From positions 124,001 through 188,000 of the forward strand of contig NZ_RJUE01000061.1 in assembly GCF_024343735.1 (NCBI RefSeq): a stretch of 64,000 bases of DNA, in the 5' to 3' direction. Under the pieces are notes generated by a model. It was not told the origin of the DNA, made no database searches, and saw only the letters and a program-made list of their open reading frames with translations. The position numbers were made by a program, and so were the translations under genes. This stretch comes from Lacihabitans sp. CCS-44 (GTDB lineage Bacteria; Bacteroidota; Bacteroidia; Cytophagales; Spirosomataceae). Below are positions 34,130 through 42,368 of the stretch, in pieces (position 1 is the stretch's first letter; the number at the start of each line of letters is the position of its first letter).

Positions 34130-34825
34130 ATGAAAAAATTAAATGAAAACTGGGCAGTATTCTTAGCCCTATTACTTATTCTATGTTATTCTTACATTAA
34201 ATTTAGGTATAGTTTTATTGGTTTCAATCCATTTCCATATATGGAATTTTCGGAAGTAATATCATTTGCTTTTAATCCATTTTTTAACTTTAAATTCACA
34301 TTGATAATAATATTATTGTCAACTTGGATATTTGCAATGTTTTTTCCAGAAAAACTTGATAGAGATAAAGATTACGTCAATTTTCAAGCTTTTTTTATTA
34401 TATTTTTTATTGTTTGTTACTCTGCAATTAAGATATTAATTGAATTCTTGGGTAATCGTTATCTTCAGGTTACAAACAAAAATATCCCCTTACAATATGA
34501 AACCATCTCAATAATTATTTCAATAGTCATTTATTTTTTATTAATTATTAAAACTAATATCTGGACTAAATTTAAGTTCAATATTGTTTTAGGAGTATCT
34601 TTTGTCGTACTTTTTTTTGTAATCTTTTTTAAAATTGACTTTAAAGAATTTTCAGATAATAATATTAAAAGTCTTATTTCAAATTCACAAACAATTGAAA
34701 TTAAAGGAGAACTAATTGTGGCAGGAGACTTTAAAAACTACATAGTATTAAGAAACAATTCCTCCAAAGAAATCATTATATATAACAAATCTGATATTCA
34801 AAAAATAATATTGAAAGGTGATTAA
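34130..34825 (+). CDS. AT-rich membrane protein of unknown function
   Basis: The 231-aa product has about five hydrophobic segments (WAVFLALLLILCY, FKFTLIIILLSTWIFAMFF, FQAFFIIFFIVCYSAI, TISIIISIVIYFLLII, FNIVLGVSFVVLFFVIFF) and a short soluble C-terminal domain of about 55 residues (TIEIKGELIVAGDFKNYIVLR) resembling a small beta-barrel. I recognise no family. Base composition is clearly lower in GC than neighbouring core genes and it is alone between leuS and a pseudogene, suggesting an acquired gene. ATG start is uncontested. Confidence 0.65.
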   Translation: MKKLNENWAVFLALLLILCYSYIKFRYSFIGFNPFPYMEFSEVISFAFNPFFNFKFTLIIILLSTWIFAMFFPEKLDRDKDYVNFQAFFIIFFIVCYSAIKILIEFLGNRYLQVTNKNIPLQYETISIIISIVIYFLLIIKTNIWTKFKFNIVLGVSFVVLFFVIFFKIDFKEFSDNNIKSLISNSQTIEIKGELIVAGDFKNYIVLRNNSSKEIIIYNKSDIQKIILKGD

Positions 34826-34843
34826 AAACATCACTTTCTGTGC

Positions 34844-34889
34844 TTAGTCTTCTGACTATGCACGAGTGAATTTCGGTCTTCAGACCGAT
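34844..34889. repeat. Pair of palindromic REP-like hairpins
   Basis: TAGTC-TTCT-GACTA (34845-34858) and TCGGTCT-TC-AGACCGA (34873-34888) sit 14 bp apart just after the AT-rich membrane gene. The second is a perfect 7-bp stem. Neither is followed by a T-run, so a repeat is more likely than a terminator. They resemble, but are not identical to, the hairpins at 962 and 30.4 kb. Confidence 0.55.
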
Positions 34890-35006
34890 GAACTTAACCA
34901 ATAGTTATCCAAAAGGCATTTTCAACATTTGAACCTTTACAAAAATCCTTCAAACCAAAAGGAAATTGTTAATTTAAAACCTTTTAAATAAGTCCACTTC
35001 AAACCA

Positions 35007-35310
35007 TCACCTCCCTCCAGCCGCACAATGTTCTTTCAAATACTTTGTGTAGAGCGTAGAAGGTGTAAAGTGGTGCCTTCGCCTTCGTAAATGCCGTGGC
35101 TTCGGTTGGGGTAGGGCATAAACTGGAACTGCTTGTGGTATTTTATCATTTCGTTTATGAGCAGTTCTGCATTTTGGTAATGCACATTATCGTCGCCTGT
35201 TCCATGTATGTAGGGCAGATTTCCTTTAAAATTCTTCACAAAATGTATCGGAGAGCCATTTACAAAATCTTCTTTGTTTTCTTGCGGAAGCTTTATGTTT
35301 TCATATTACC
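35007..35310 (-). pseudogene. Frameshifted 3' fragment of an S9 (DPP-IV-like) peptidase
   Basis: On the minus strand, PQENKEDFVNGSPIHFVKNF, then LPYIHGTGDDNVHYQNAELL and MPYPNRSHGIYEGEGTTLHL match the end of the DPP-IV catalytic domain (the GDDNVH aspartate and the RSHGIYE histidine). After this, one base shift restores TLYTKYLKEHCAAGGR and a stop at 35007-35009. Upstream of about 35310 the similarity is lost (an in-frame stop is present), and no nucleophile Ser region remains. Only about 95 of an expected 700 or more residues survive, so this is a decayed remnant. The open stretch 35036-35239 should not be read as a gene. Confidence 0.85.
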
Positions 35311-35501
35311 ATTGTTTTTTGCTGCAGTGGAGTTTCAATTTAGTCTTTAGTCCAATTCAAATTTTTAATTTAAACTTAGAATATCCGTAAAACTTAAAGA
35401 TATATGATCCTAATTCAATCCAAACTTTAATCTCTTAATTCTTTCCCCACCAGATATTTTTCCTAAATTTATCTCCATAAAATTCAACCATAATCTTACA
35501 A

Positions 35502-36515
35502 ATGAAATACCTACTTATTTTCTGTGCAGGAATTCTGTTTTCTGCCGCCCAATCTCCCATCGTCAAATCCGAATTTATTTACGAAAATGCTCCTTTTCCT
35601 TCTTGTCATGCATCCACATTGGCCGAAACGCCTAATGGAATAATAGCAGCATGGTTTGGCGGTACGGCAGAAAGAGACCCAGATGTGGGTATTTGGGTAA
35701 GCAGAATAGAAAATGGCAAATGGACAACTCCTGTAGAAGTAGCCAATGGGGTGGAAAGTCCGAAGAAAAGATATCCGACTTGGAATCCCGTTTTGTTTCA
35801 AATGTCTGGAGCCGAATTGATATTATTTTATAAAGTAGGTCCAAGTCCATCTACTTGGTGGGGAATGTTGAAAAGATCTTTTGATGGAGGCAAAACTTGG
35901 TCAGCGGCTGAAAAATTGCCTGATGGAATATATGGACCTATAAAAAATAAACCAGTTTTGCTTTCAGATGGTACTTTGCTTTGCCCAACAAGCTCTGAAG
36001 ACAATGGCTGGCGTGTCCATTTTGAAATGACCAAAGATGCAGGTAAAACTTGGACAAAAACAGAAGCTATAAATGATGGGAAGGAGTTTTTAGCCATTCA
36101 ACCGAGTATTTTGTTTACCAAAGATGGTCAATTACAGATCCTGTGTAGAAGTAAGAATAGTTATATTTTAGAAGCTTTTTCTAAAGATAATGGAAAAACC
36201 TGGTCGGCATTGAAGCCCATTTCACTACCAAATCCAAATTCAGGGACAGATGCTGTTACGCTAAAAGATGGTAGACAATTTTTGGTTTATAATCATGTGG
36301 GCAAAAGCGAGGAACTTTGGGGTGGAAAACGCTCACCGTTAAATGTCGCCATTTCTGATGACGGAAAAGAATGGAAACCGTTTGTGGTTTTGGAAAATGA
36401 ACCCAAAATGGAGTTTTCATACCCAGCGGTAATTCAAACATCGGATGGAAAAGTGCATATAACTTACACTTGGAAACGTAAGAAAGTGAGGTATGTGGTG
36501 CTGGATGTGAAATGA
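35502..36515 (+). CDS. Sialidase-like exported BNR-repeat protein
   Basis: The 337-aa product has a signal peptide (KYLLIFCAGILFSAAQ) and a six-bladed propeller with at least three Asp boxes: SFDGGKTWSAA, TKDAGKTWTKT and SKDNGKTWSAL. The N-terminal block FPSCHASTLAETPNGIIAAWFGGTAERDPDV is typical of the sialidase/neuraminidase-related family common in Bacteroidota. Some members cleave sialic acid and others act on different sugars; the catalytic Tyr/Glu pair was not assigned. The next gene is an SSS transporter, and the two may form a scavenging unit. Its stop codon overlaps a short tandem repeat. Confidence 0.9.
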   Translation: MKYLLIFCAGILFSAAQSPIVKSEFIYENAPFPSCHASTLAETPNGIIAAWFGGTAERDPDVGIWVSRIENGKWTTPVEVANGVESPKKRYPTWNPVLFQMSGAELILFYKVGPSPSTWWGMLKRSFDGGKTWSAAEKLPDGIYGPIKNKPVLLSDGTLLCPTSSEDNGWRVHFEMTKDAGKTWTKTEAINDGKEFLAIQPSILFTKDGQLQILCRSKNSYILEAFSKDNGKTWSALKPISLPNPNSGTDAVTLKDGRQFLVYNHVGKSEELWGGKRSPLNVAISDDGKEWKPFVVLENEPKMEFSYPAVIQTSDGKVHITYTWKRKKVRYVVLDVK

Positions 36516-36561
36516 CGGCACCTTCGGCTTCGCTCAGTGACGGCACTTTGGCTCAGCTCAG
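36513..36561. repeat. Short tandem repeat, two 24-25-bp copies
   Basis: TGACGGCACCTTCGGCTTCGCTCAG (36513-36537) and TGACGGCACTTTGGCTCAGCTCAG (36538-36561) are adjacent near-identical copies that begin with the stop codon of the sialidase-like gene. Two copies may be a recent local duplication. Confidence 0.7.
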
Positions 36562-36634
36562 TGTGAAATGCGTTGTCTGAGGCAGAGTCGAAGACAAAAC
36601 CCAAATTTAATATTCAACCCTGTAAAATTGTAAA

Positions 36635-38131
36635 ATGGCCATTTTAGACATTTCCATTATTGTATTTTATCTCCTTGCCATGGTAGGTATTGGCTTATAT
36701 TTTTCTAGAAAGAATAAAAGTACGGCTCAATTTACCACTGCTTCCAGCACCATTCCGGGTTGGGCCATTGGGATGAGTTTTTATGCTACTTTTTTAAGTG
36801 CGATCACTTTTTTGGGAGATCCCGGCAAATCATTCGGTAGCAACTGGAATCCATTTGTATTTAGTATTTCTATGCCGTTTGCGGCTTATTTCTCTTCTAA
36901 GTTTTTTGTAAGTTTTTATCGAAATACTGGTGAAATCAGTGCCTACACCCATCTCGAAAAGCGTTTTGGCTCCTGGGCGAGAAGTTATGTCATGCTGTGT
37001 TTTATCCTTACGCAATTGGCCAGAATGGGAACCATTTTTTACGCAATTGCCATTGCTATCAATGCTTTGACTGGATTTGATATTTCTTTAATTATCATAT
37101 TTTCAGGTATTTGTGTAATCGTTTACACAGTATTCGGTGGTATGGAAGCGGTGATTTGGACTGAAGTGGTGCAAGCGGTTCTGAAAACCATGGGAGCATT
37201 GCTTATTTTAGGAATTATTTTGTATGCCATTGACATTCAAACGATTGTGAATGAAGGTCTTGCAAAGGATAAATTTAGTTTGGGTACTTTCAAACCTGAT
37301 TTTACTCAAAGCTCGTTTTGGGTGGTTTTTGTGTATGGTTTTTTCATAAACTTGGTCAATTTTGGGGTAGATCAGAATTATATCCAACGTTACCATACCG
37401 CCCAAAGTACCAAAGACGCTCAAAAAAGCATCTGGCAATGTGTGATTTATTATGTGCCTGTTTCATTCTTGTTTTTCTTTGTAGGTACTGCCTTATTTGT
37501 TTATTATCAGCACTTTCCTGAGCAGATTCAAAGTCTGAAAGAAGTGGTTTCTCTCGAAAAAAGTATAGCACTGCCTGATTTACAACCTGCAGATTATGGC
37601 GACAGAGTTTTACCACATTTTATCAAAACTAAAATCCCGACTGGTCTTTTGGGATTGTTAATGGCGGCTTTACTTTCAGCAGCCATGAGCACCATGAGCA
37701 GTAGCATGAACAGCTCCGCAACCGTTTTTTTGAAAGATTTTTATACCAGATATTTCCAAAAAAACTTGAATGATTTGCAGCAACTCAAAGTTTTAAGAAT
37801 TGCCACCGTTGGTTTTGGTCTGTTGGGTATCAGTTTTGGAATTGCCATGATTGGGGCTAAAAGCATTCTTGATATCTGGTGGAAACTCTCTGGAATATTC
37901 GCTGGAGGAATGTTGGGTATATTTTTGCTGGGCTTTTTGGTAAAAAATGCAGGAAAGGCTGCTGCCATCGGAGGTACAATGGTAGGAGTGGTCGTAATTG
38001 CCTATTTGTCTCTACAAACTTATTTGCCAGAAAACGTTAAAACCAATTTGGAACCTAAAATGACGGTGGCATTTGGCACATTGACAATTGTAGGAGTTGG
38101 CTGGTTGATTACGAAGCTTGCGAAGCGTTAA
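36635..38131 (+). CDS. Sodium:solute symporter (SSS family)
   Basis: The 498-aa transporter has about 13 transmembrane helices and SSS/SLC5-type features: the early FTTASSTIPGWAIGMSFYATFLSAITFLG core, DPGKSFGSNW, FGGMEAVIWTEVVQA around helix 5, and LLMAALLSAAMSTMSSSMNS near helix 8, the Na+ site region. Substrate is unknown; the adjacent sialidase-like gene (119-bp gap) suggests a sugar such as sialic acid. The gap carries the tandem repeat above. Confidence 0.92.
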   Translation: MAILDISIIVFYLLAMVGIGLYFSRKNKSTAQFTTASSTIPGWAIGMSFYATFLSAITFLGDPGKSFGSNWNPFVFSISMPFAAYFSSKFFVSFYRNTGEISAYTHLEKRFGSWARSYVMLCFILTQLARMGTIFYAIAIAINALTGFDISLIIIFSGICVIVYTVFGGMEAVIWTEVVQAVLKTMGALLILGIILYAIDIQTIVNEGLAKDKFSLGTFKPDFTQSSFWVVFVYGFFINLVNFGVDQNYIQRYHTAQSTKDAQKSIWQCVIYYVPVSFLFFFVGTALFVYYQHFPEQIQSLKEVVSLEKSIALPDLQPADYGDRVLPHFIKTKIPTGLLGLLMAALLSAAMSTMSSSMNSSATVFLKDFYTRYFQKNLNDLQQLKVLRIATVGFGLLGISFGIAMIGAKSILDIWWKLSGIFAGGMLGIFLLGFLVKNAGKAAAIGGTMVGVVVIAYLSLQTYLPENVKTNLEPKMTVAFGTLTIVGVGWLITKLAKR

Positions 38132-38194
38132 GAAGTTTACATTTTCTTGAAAAGTCAAAGTATTAATTTGTAGAGAAATAGATTGATGCTTTTT

Positions 38195-38755
38195 TTATTT
38201 CCAGCCCCAAGGTTTCCAGTCTATTTGGATGGGATTTTTCAGGTCAAATTTTACGGTAAAAAGTCTATCTGAGCCGATTTTTCTGAGATTGTAGCTAAAA
38301 AAATCATCGTTGAGCTCAACCCACCAAACATTTGTTGCGGCTAATGGAAGCATTTTGGCAGTTTCATCATCTGCAGGAAACATCTGTAAACCCTCTTGCC
38401 CACTATTTGAACTGGTACCACCATACATCGTTACTTTATCAGGCTCGCCATTTTCGTGTCGGTGATCGTGTTTGAGTTCAATTTTATCTCCTTTTAAAGT
38501 AAAAACCCAAGTTCTGGATTTGTCTCCATCGACATAAAAAGGAATTTTGATAACGTTTTCTTCACAGCTAATCACTTGCATTACCAGTCGTTTATTTTTG
38601 AAAGTGTCATTGTCTACTCCTGCAATTGGCGTTCCTTCATAGGATTTTCCGCAGTGTTTCTTCAAATTTTGCCAAAAGACCGAACTATTTGCTGGGGCCT
38701 GTGACTTTCCCAATATGGGAATCAAAATCAAAAATAAAAAAGTAAATCGTTTCAT
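38195..38755 (-). CDS. Exported protein of unknown function
   Basis: From the ATG at 38755 the product is 186 aa with a signal peptide (KRFTFLFLILIPILGKSQ). The mature part contains NLKKHCGKSYEGTPIAG, VISCEENVIKIPFYVDGDKSRTWVFTL, a His-rich HDHRHENGEPDK segment, and YNLRKIGSDRLFTVKFDLKNP with a Trp-rich C-terminus. Similar proteins occur in many Bacteroidota and some Proteobacteria, but I cannot name a function. The two Cys could form a disulfide. Stands alone, convergent to the SSS transporter. Confidence 0.72.
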   Translation of the reverse strand: MKRFTFLFLILIPILGKSQAPANSSVFWQNLKKHCGKSYEGTPIAGVDNDTFKNKRLVMQVISCEENVIKIPFYVDGDKSRTWVFTLKGDKIELKHDHRHENGEPDKVTMYGGTSSNSGQEGLQMFPADDETAKMLPLAATNVWWVELNDDFFSYNLRKIGSDRLFTVKFDLKNPIQIDWKPWGWK

Positions 38756-38911
38756 CAGAAAAGTTTTTCTTGGCAAATTATGATTTAATTGACCAAAATA
38801 TTGTTAAACAAATAAATTATTACGTTTTGTAACATAGATGACAATCCTTTAGCGTCACAATTCCGTAATTTGAACAAAATTATTTACACACCATACAGTA
38901 TTTTCAAAAAA

Positions 38912-39541
38912 ATGACTCGATTAATTTTTATTCTGTACTTGTTTTTTTATCCACCTGCTTTTTCACAAGAAACTGTTGAAACGAAGAAATATGCCATAGA
39001 AGTGGCTGGCATTAAAGTTGGAGAAATGCATGCCACCAAATATCAAGTGAGCAAAGATGTAGTAAATTATAGGGTCAAAAGTGATGTGAAGATTAATTTA
39101 TTGGTTTTTACATTAAAAATCAAATACGAGGTAAAGAGTCAATTTGATAAAAACAGGTTGGTTTTTTCTGAGGCAAAGGCGAATTCAAACAAAGGCGATT
39201 TTTTTACCACAACCATATTTAAAAATGGACATTTTGAGGTGAAATCGAAACAAGAAAAAAAGGAATTTGAAAAAGTCTTGAATACTGATATTACATGGAC
39301 TTCAAGCAGGTTGTTTTTCGATGAACCAACTCATAATCAGAAGTTTTATGCAGAATATTATGCTTTTTTCAACAACGTAAAGAAGAATAAAGATGGTACA
39401 TTTACTTGCCAAATAGAAAACAATATCGACAAGTATGTGTATGAAAATAGTAAATTGGTAAAAGTTATAAAAAAGAACCCGATTAAGAACATTGAATTGA
39501 GGCTTATTTCAGAGAAAGTACAAGCCGATATTGGATTATAA
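38912..39541 (+). CDS. DUF6134-like exported protein
   Basis: From the ATG at 38912 the product is 209 aa (an earlier TTG at 38870 is not used). It has a signal peptide (TRLIFILYLFFYPPAFS) and a single beta-rich domain (KKYAIEVAGIKVGEMHATKY, VNYRVKSDVKINLLVFTLKIKYEV, then FTTTIFKNGHFEV). The pattern fits DUF6134, which in Bacteroidota is often next to redox genes. Function unknown. It precedes the FAD oxidoreductase by 11 bp, and that enzyme precedes the 4Fe-4S protein by 6 bp: a three-gene operon. Confidence 0.75.
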   Translation: MTRLIFILYLFFYPPAFSQETVETKKYAIEVAGIKVGEMHATKYQVSKDVVNYRVKSDVKINLLVFTLKIKYEVKSQFDKNRLVFSEAKANSNKGDFFTTTIFKNGHFEVKSKQEKKEFEKVLNTDITWTSSRLFFDEPTHNQKFYAEYYAFFNNVKKNKDGTFTCQIENNIDKYVYENSKLVKVIKKNPIKNIELRLISEKVQADIGL

Positions 39542-39552
39542 TTATTGAATAG

Positions 39553-40830
39553 ATGTCAAAAAAAGTTGTAATTATCGGTAATGGTGTGGCAGGAATAACC
39601 ACTGCAATTGAACTCAGAAAACTAACGGATTTTGATATTTCGGTTGTTTCTGATGAATCCGAGTTTTTCTTCTCTCGCACCGCTCTTATGTATGTTTTCA
39701 TGGGTCACATGAAGTTTGAGCATACCCAACCTTATGAAAACAGCTTTTGGGAAAAGAATAAAATCTCATTGATAAATGGCCGAGTAAGCGAAGTTTTGTC
39801 TGAAAAAAATACAGTTTCTTTAGAAAATGGAGTCAATTTGGTTTACGATTATTTGTTGATTGCAACTGGCTCAAAACCAAATAAATACAATTGGCCTGGA
39901 CAAGATTTAGAAGGTGTTTCGGGTTTGTATCACAAGCAAGATTTGGAATATCTTGAAAAATATTCCTCAAAAATCAAAAAGGCGGTAGTTGTTGGAGGTG
40001 GATTAATAGGAGTGGAGTTGGCCGAAATGCTGAATTCGAGAGGAATTGAAGTTACGTTTTTGGTTAGAGAAAATAGTTTTTGGAACATGGTTTTGTCGGA
40101 AAATGAAGGCAGAATGCTCGAAAAACATATTTTAGAACATGGAATAAACCTTAAATTAAATGTAGAACTAAGAGAAATAAAAGGGAAAGATTCGGTCGAG
40201 TCAATTATTACATCAGAAGGAGAAAGTATTGATTGCCAGTTTGTTGGGCTGACGGTTGGTGTAAGTCCGAATATTGATTTTCTGCGAAATTCTAATATAA
40301 ATATCAACAAAGGAGTTTTGGTAAATGAATATTTGCAAACAAATGTTCAAAACATTTATGCCATAGGTGATTGTGCCGAAATTCAGCAGCCGCAAGTGAG
40401 TAGAAGGCCAATTGAGGCGGTTTGGTACACAGGAAAAATAATGGGACAAACACTTGCAAAAACTTTGGCTGGAGAAAAAACTTCTTACAATCCAGGACAT
40501 TGGTTTAACTCTGCCAAGTTTTTTGATATCGAGTACCAAACTTATGGATTAGCCCCAGCTAAATTGACCGAAAATCAAGAGGAGTATTATTGGGAAATGG
40601 AAAACAAAGCAGTCAGAATAGTTTTTAACAAAGAAAATCGAGCTTTTGAGGGAATAAATACTTTCGGAATACGTATGAGGCAGGATTTCTTTGAAAAGGT
40701 TTTGAATAAAAAGGAAAGTGTAGACTTTGTATTAAAAAATCTAGAAAAGGCCAATTTTGATCCTGAGTTTTTCAAGAAGTTTGAGAAAGAGATAAAACAA
40801 GTATTTTCAATGCAAGTATCTCAAATATAG
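39553..40830 (+). CDS. FAD/NAD(P)-dependent oxidoreductase
   Basis: The 425-aa flavoprotein has FAD-binding VIIGNGVAGITTAIELRK (4-21), NAD(P)-binding AVVVGGGLIGVELAEML (about 140-157) and the second FAD contact YAIGDCAEI (about 273). It resembles rubredoxin/ferredoxin reductases; the usual pyridine disulfide CxxxxC is absent. A C-terminal helical extension of about 60 residues is unlike the standard reductases. Position between DUF6134 and the 4Fe-4S membrane protein suggests it passes electrons from NAD(P)H to that protein. Role unproven. Confidence 0.92.
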   Translation: MSKKVVIIGNGVAGITTAIELRKLTDFDISVVSDESEFFFSRTALMYVFMGHMKFEHTQPYENSFWEKNKISLINGRVSEVLSEKNTVSLENGVNLVYDYLLIATGSKPNKYNWPGQDLEGVSGLYHKQDLEYLEKYSSKIKKAVVVGGGLIGVELAEMLNSRGIEVTFLVRENSFWNMVLSENEGRMLEKHILEHGINLKLNVELREIKGKDSVESIITSEGESIDCQFVGLTVGVSPNIDFLRNSNININKGVLVNEYLQTNVQNIYAIGDCAEIQQPQVSRRPIEAVWYTGKIMGQTLAKTLAGEKTSYNPGHWFNSAKFFDIEYQTYGLAPAKLTENQEEYYWEMENKAVRIVFNKENRAFEGINTFGIRMRQDFFEKVLNKKESVDFVLKNLEKANFDPEFFKKFEKEIKQVFSMQVSQI

Positions 40831-40836
40831 ATAATT

Positions 40837-42300
40837 ATGAAATTGGAAATTAACAAAAGCATAGGTTTAAGTTTGGGTTTTGGCGGAATGATAATTCTTG
40901 TAGCTGCCCTTTTTAATTTATTGGAAGGCTCAGCTTTACTATACCTTTCTTTATGTATGATTCTAACTGGAATTGTCGTGTATTCATTTGGTGAATATTC
41001 CAGTGAATTGTCTGGAATCAAGAACAACGAAGTTTGGTTTAAAAGTGTTTCTTCAAAAGGAATTGTGGCTTGGATTCTGGGTTTTGTGCTTACTGCTTTT
41101 TATATTGTAATTTATTGGTTTCCAGAGTATTTAGGCTTAAAAAAAGAAGGAAATACGGGTTTAGTTGCATTTTTTGATCCACTAAGTTTTGCTTTAAACG
41201 GCCACGGTGCAAGTCAGTGGTTTGTTTATGGAACACTTTATACAATAGCCATACTTGGATTTGGCGTGAAATTTATTCTGAAATATCGTCATAATACCTA
41301 TCAAATTGTAAGGACTTCTTCGGTAATGTTTTTCCAATTGGGATTTGCATTCTTACTTCCAGAGTTTTTGGCGAAGCTTAATCCCAAACTTGATTATTTT
41401 GCAAAAGATATAAAAAACATGTGGCCACTGAACTACTATTTCTTCGAAGATTGGCACTTGAAAGCCATGTTGGGCGGCGGAAATCTCGGGATGTTTATGC
41501 TATTCTTTGGTATTGGCATGATATTTTTGATTTCACCGATTTTGACCTATTTTTTCGGCAAAAGATGGTATTGCTCATGGGTTTGTGGCTGCGGCGGTTT
41601 AGCCGAAACTGCTGGAGATTCCTTTCGTCAGCTTTCAGACAAATCTGTAAAAGCTTGGAAAATAGAGCGATGGATGATTCATTCGGTTTTGTTGTTTGTT
41701 TTTATCACTACAGTAGCGGTTATTTATTCATTTTTAATCAATGAAAAGGCGGCTCTTAATCCCCAGCTTTTTTTGGTTGGGGTAATTATATTTTTGGGAG
41801 TTTTTAGTTTGTATGTTTTCAAAATTGCTTACAAAAAACTGGCATTGGATGCTAGAAAAGGGATTTATTGGGCATCAGGAATAATTTCGACTTTCTTGAT
41901 TATCAATATGGCCATCGGCAATACCAATGTGTTTTTTATTGATTCCTACACTTTACGTTCTTGGTACGGCTTTTTTATTGGAGCAGCCTTCAGCGGTGTA
42001 GTTGGGGTTGGTTTTTATCCTATTTTGGGCAGTAGAGTTTGGTGTAGATTTGGTTGTCCAATGGCAGCCATTTTAGGATTTCAACAAAAACTTTTGTCGA
42101 GATTCAGAATCACTACTAATGGCTCGCAATGCATTTCATGTGGCAATTGTTCCACCTATTGCGAAATGGGCATTGATGTGCGAGCCTATGCACAAAAGGG
42201 CGAGGATATTGTTCGTTCATCATGCGTAGGTTGTGGAGTTTGCTCGGCGGTTTGTCCTCGAGGAGTATTGAAATTGGAAAATGGGAGAGTGGAGATTTGA
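40837..42300 (+). CDS. Membrane 4Fe-4S ferredoxin-like protein (NapH/CcoG-like)
   Basis: The 487-aa protein has about six transmembrane helices and three cysteine regions: SWVCGCGG (about 245-252), WCRFGCPMAAIL (about 402-412), and two C-terminal 4Fe-4S motifs, CISCGNCSTYC (from 431) and CVGCGVCSAVCP (from 463). This is the polyferredoxin/NapH/NosR-related class, which moves electrons between quinones and cytoplasmic or periplasmic partners. The duplicated CxxxC in the membrane part may bind additional clusters. It is the third gene of the DUF6134 operon and is convergent with the GMC oxidoreductase, with a bidirectional terminator between. Confidence 0.93.
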   Translation: MKLEINKSIGLSLGFGGMIILVAALFNLLEGSALLYLSLCMILTGIVVYSFGEYSSELSGIKNNEVWFKSVSSKGIVAWILGFVLTAFYIVIYWFPEYLGLKKEGNTGLVAFFDPLSFALNGHGASQWFVYGTLYTIAILGFGVKFILKYRHNTYQIVRTSSVMFFQLGFAFLLPEFLAKLNPKLDYFAKDIKNMWPLNYYFFEDWHLKAMLGGGNLGMFMLFFGIGMIFLISPILTYFFGKRWYCSWVCGCGGLAETAGDSFRQLSDKSVKAWKIERWMIHSVLLFVFITTVAVIYSFLINEKAALNPQLFLVGVIIFLGVFSLYVFKIAYKKLALDARKGIYWASGIISTFLIINMAIGNTNVFFIDSYTLRSWYGFFIGAAFSGVVGVGFYPILGSRVWCRFGCPMAAILGFQQKLLSRFRITTNGSQCISCGNCSTYCEMGIDVRAYAQKGEDIVRSSCVGCGVCSAVCPRGVLKLENGRVEI

Positions 42301-42313
42301 GAACATAAAAAAA

Positions 42314-42368
42314 TAGACGAATTGGTTAGATTATTTAAACATCAATGCCAATTCGTCTAATGCTTTTT
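42314..42368. terminator. Bidirectional terminator
   Basis: TAGACGAATTGG (42314-42325) and CCAATTCGTCTA (42348-42359) form a perfect 12-bp stem with a 22-nt loop, flanked by T-rich sequence on both strands. It lies between the FeS gene and the convergent GMC oxidoreductase. Confidence 0.8.

Noticed and set aside
34873-34888. Terminator downstream of the AT-rich membrane gene
   Set aside because: The hairpin TCGGTCT-TC-AGACCGA has no following T-run and lies beside a second hairpin, so a repeat fits better.
35036-35239. 67-aa open frame as an independent gene
   Set aside because: Its residues are the decayed tail of an S9 peptidase, without a proper start and ended by a frameshift.
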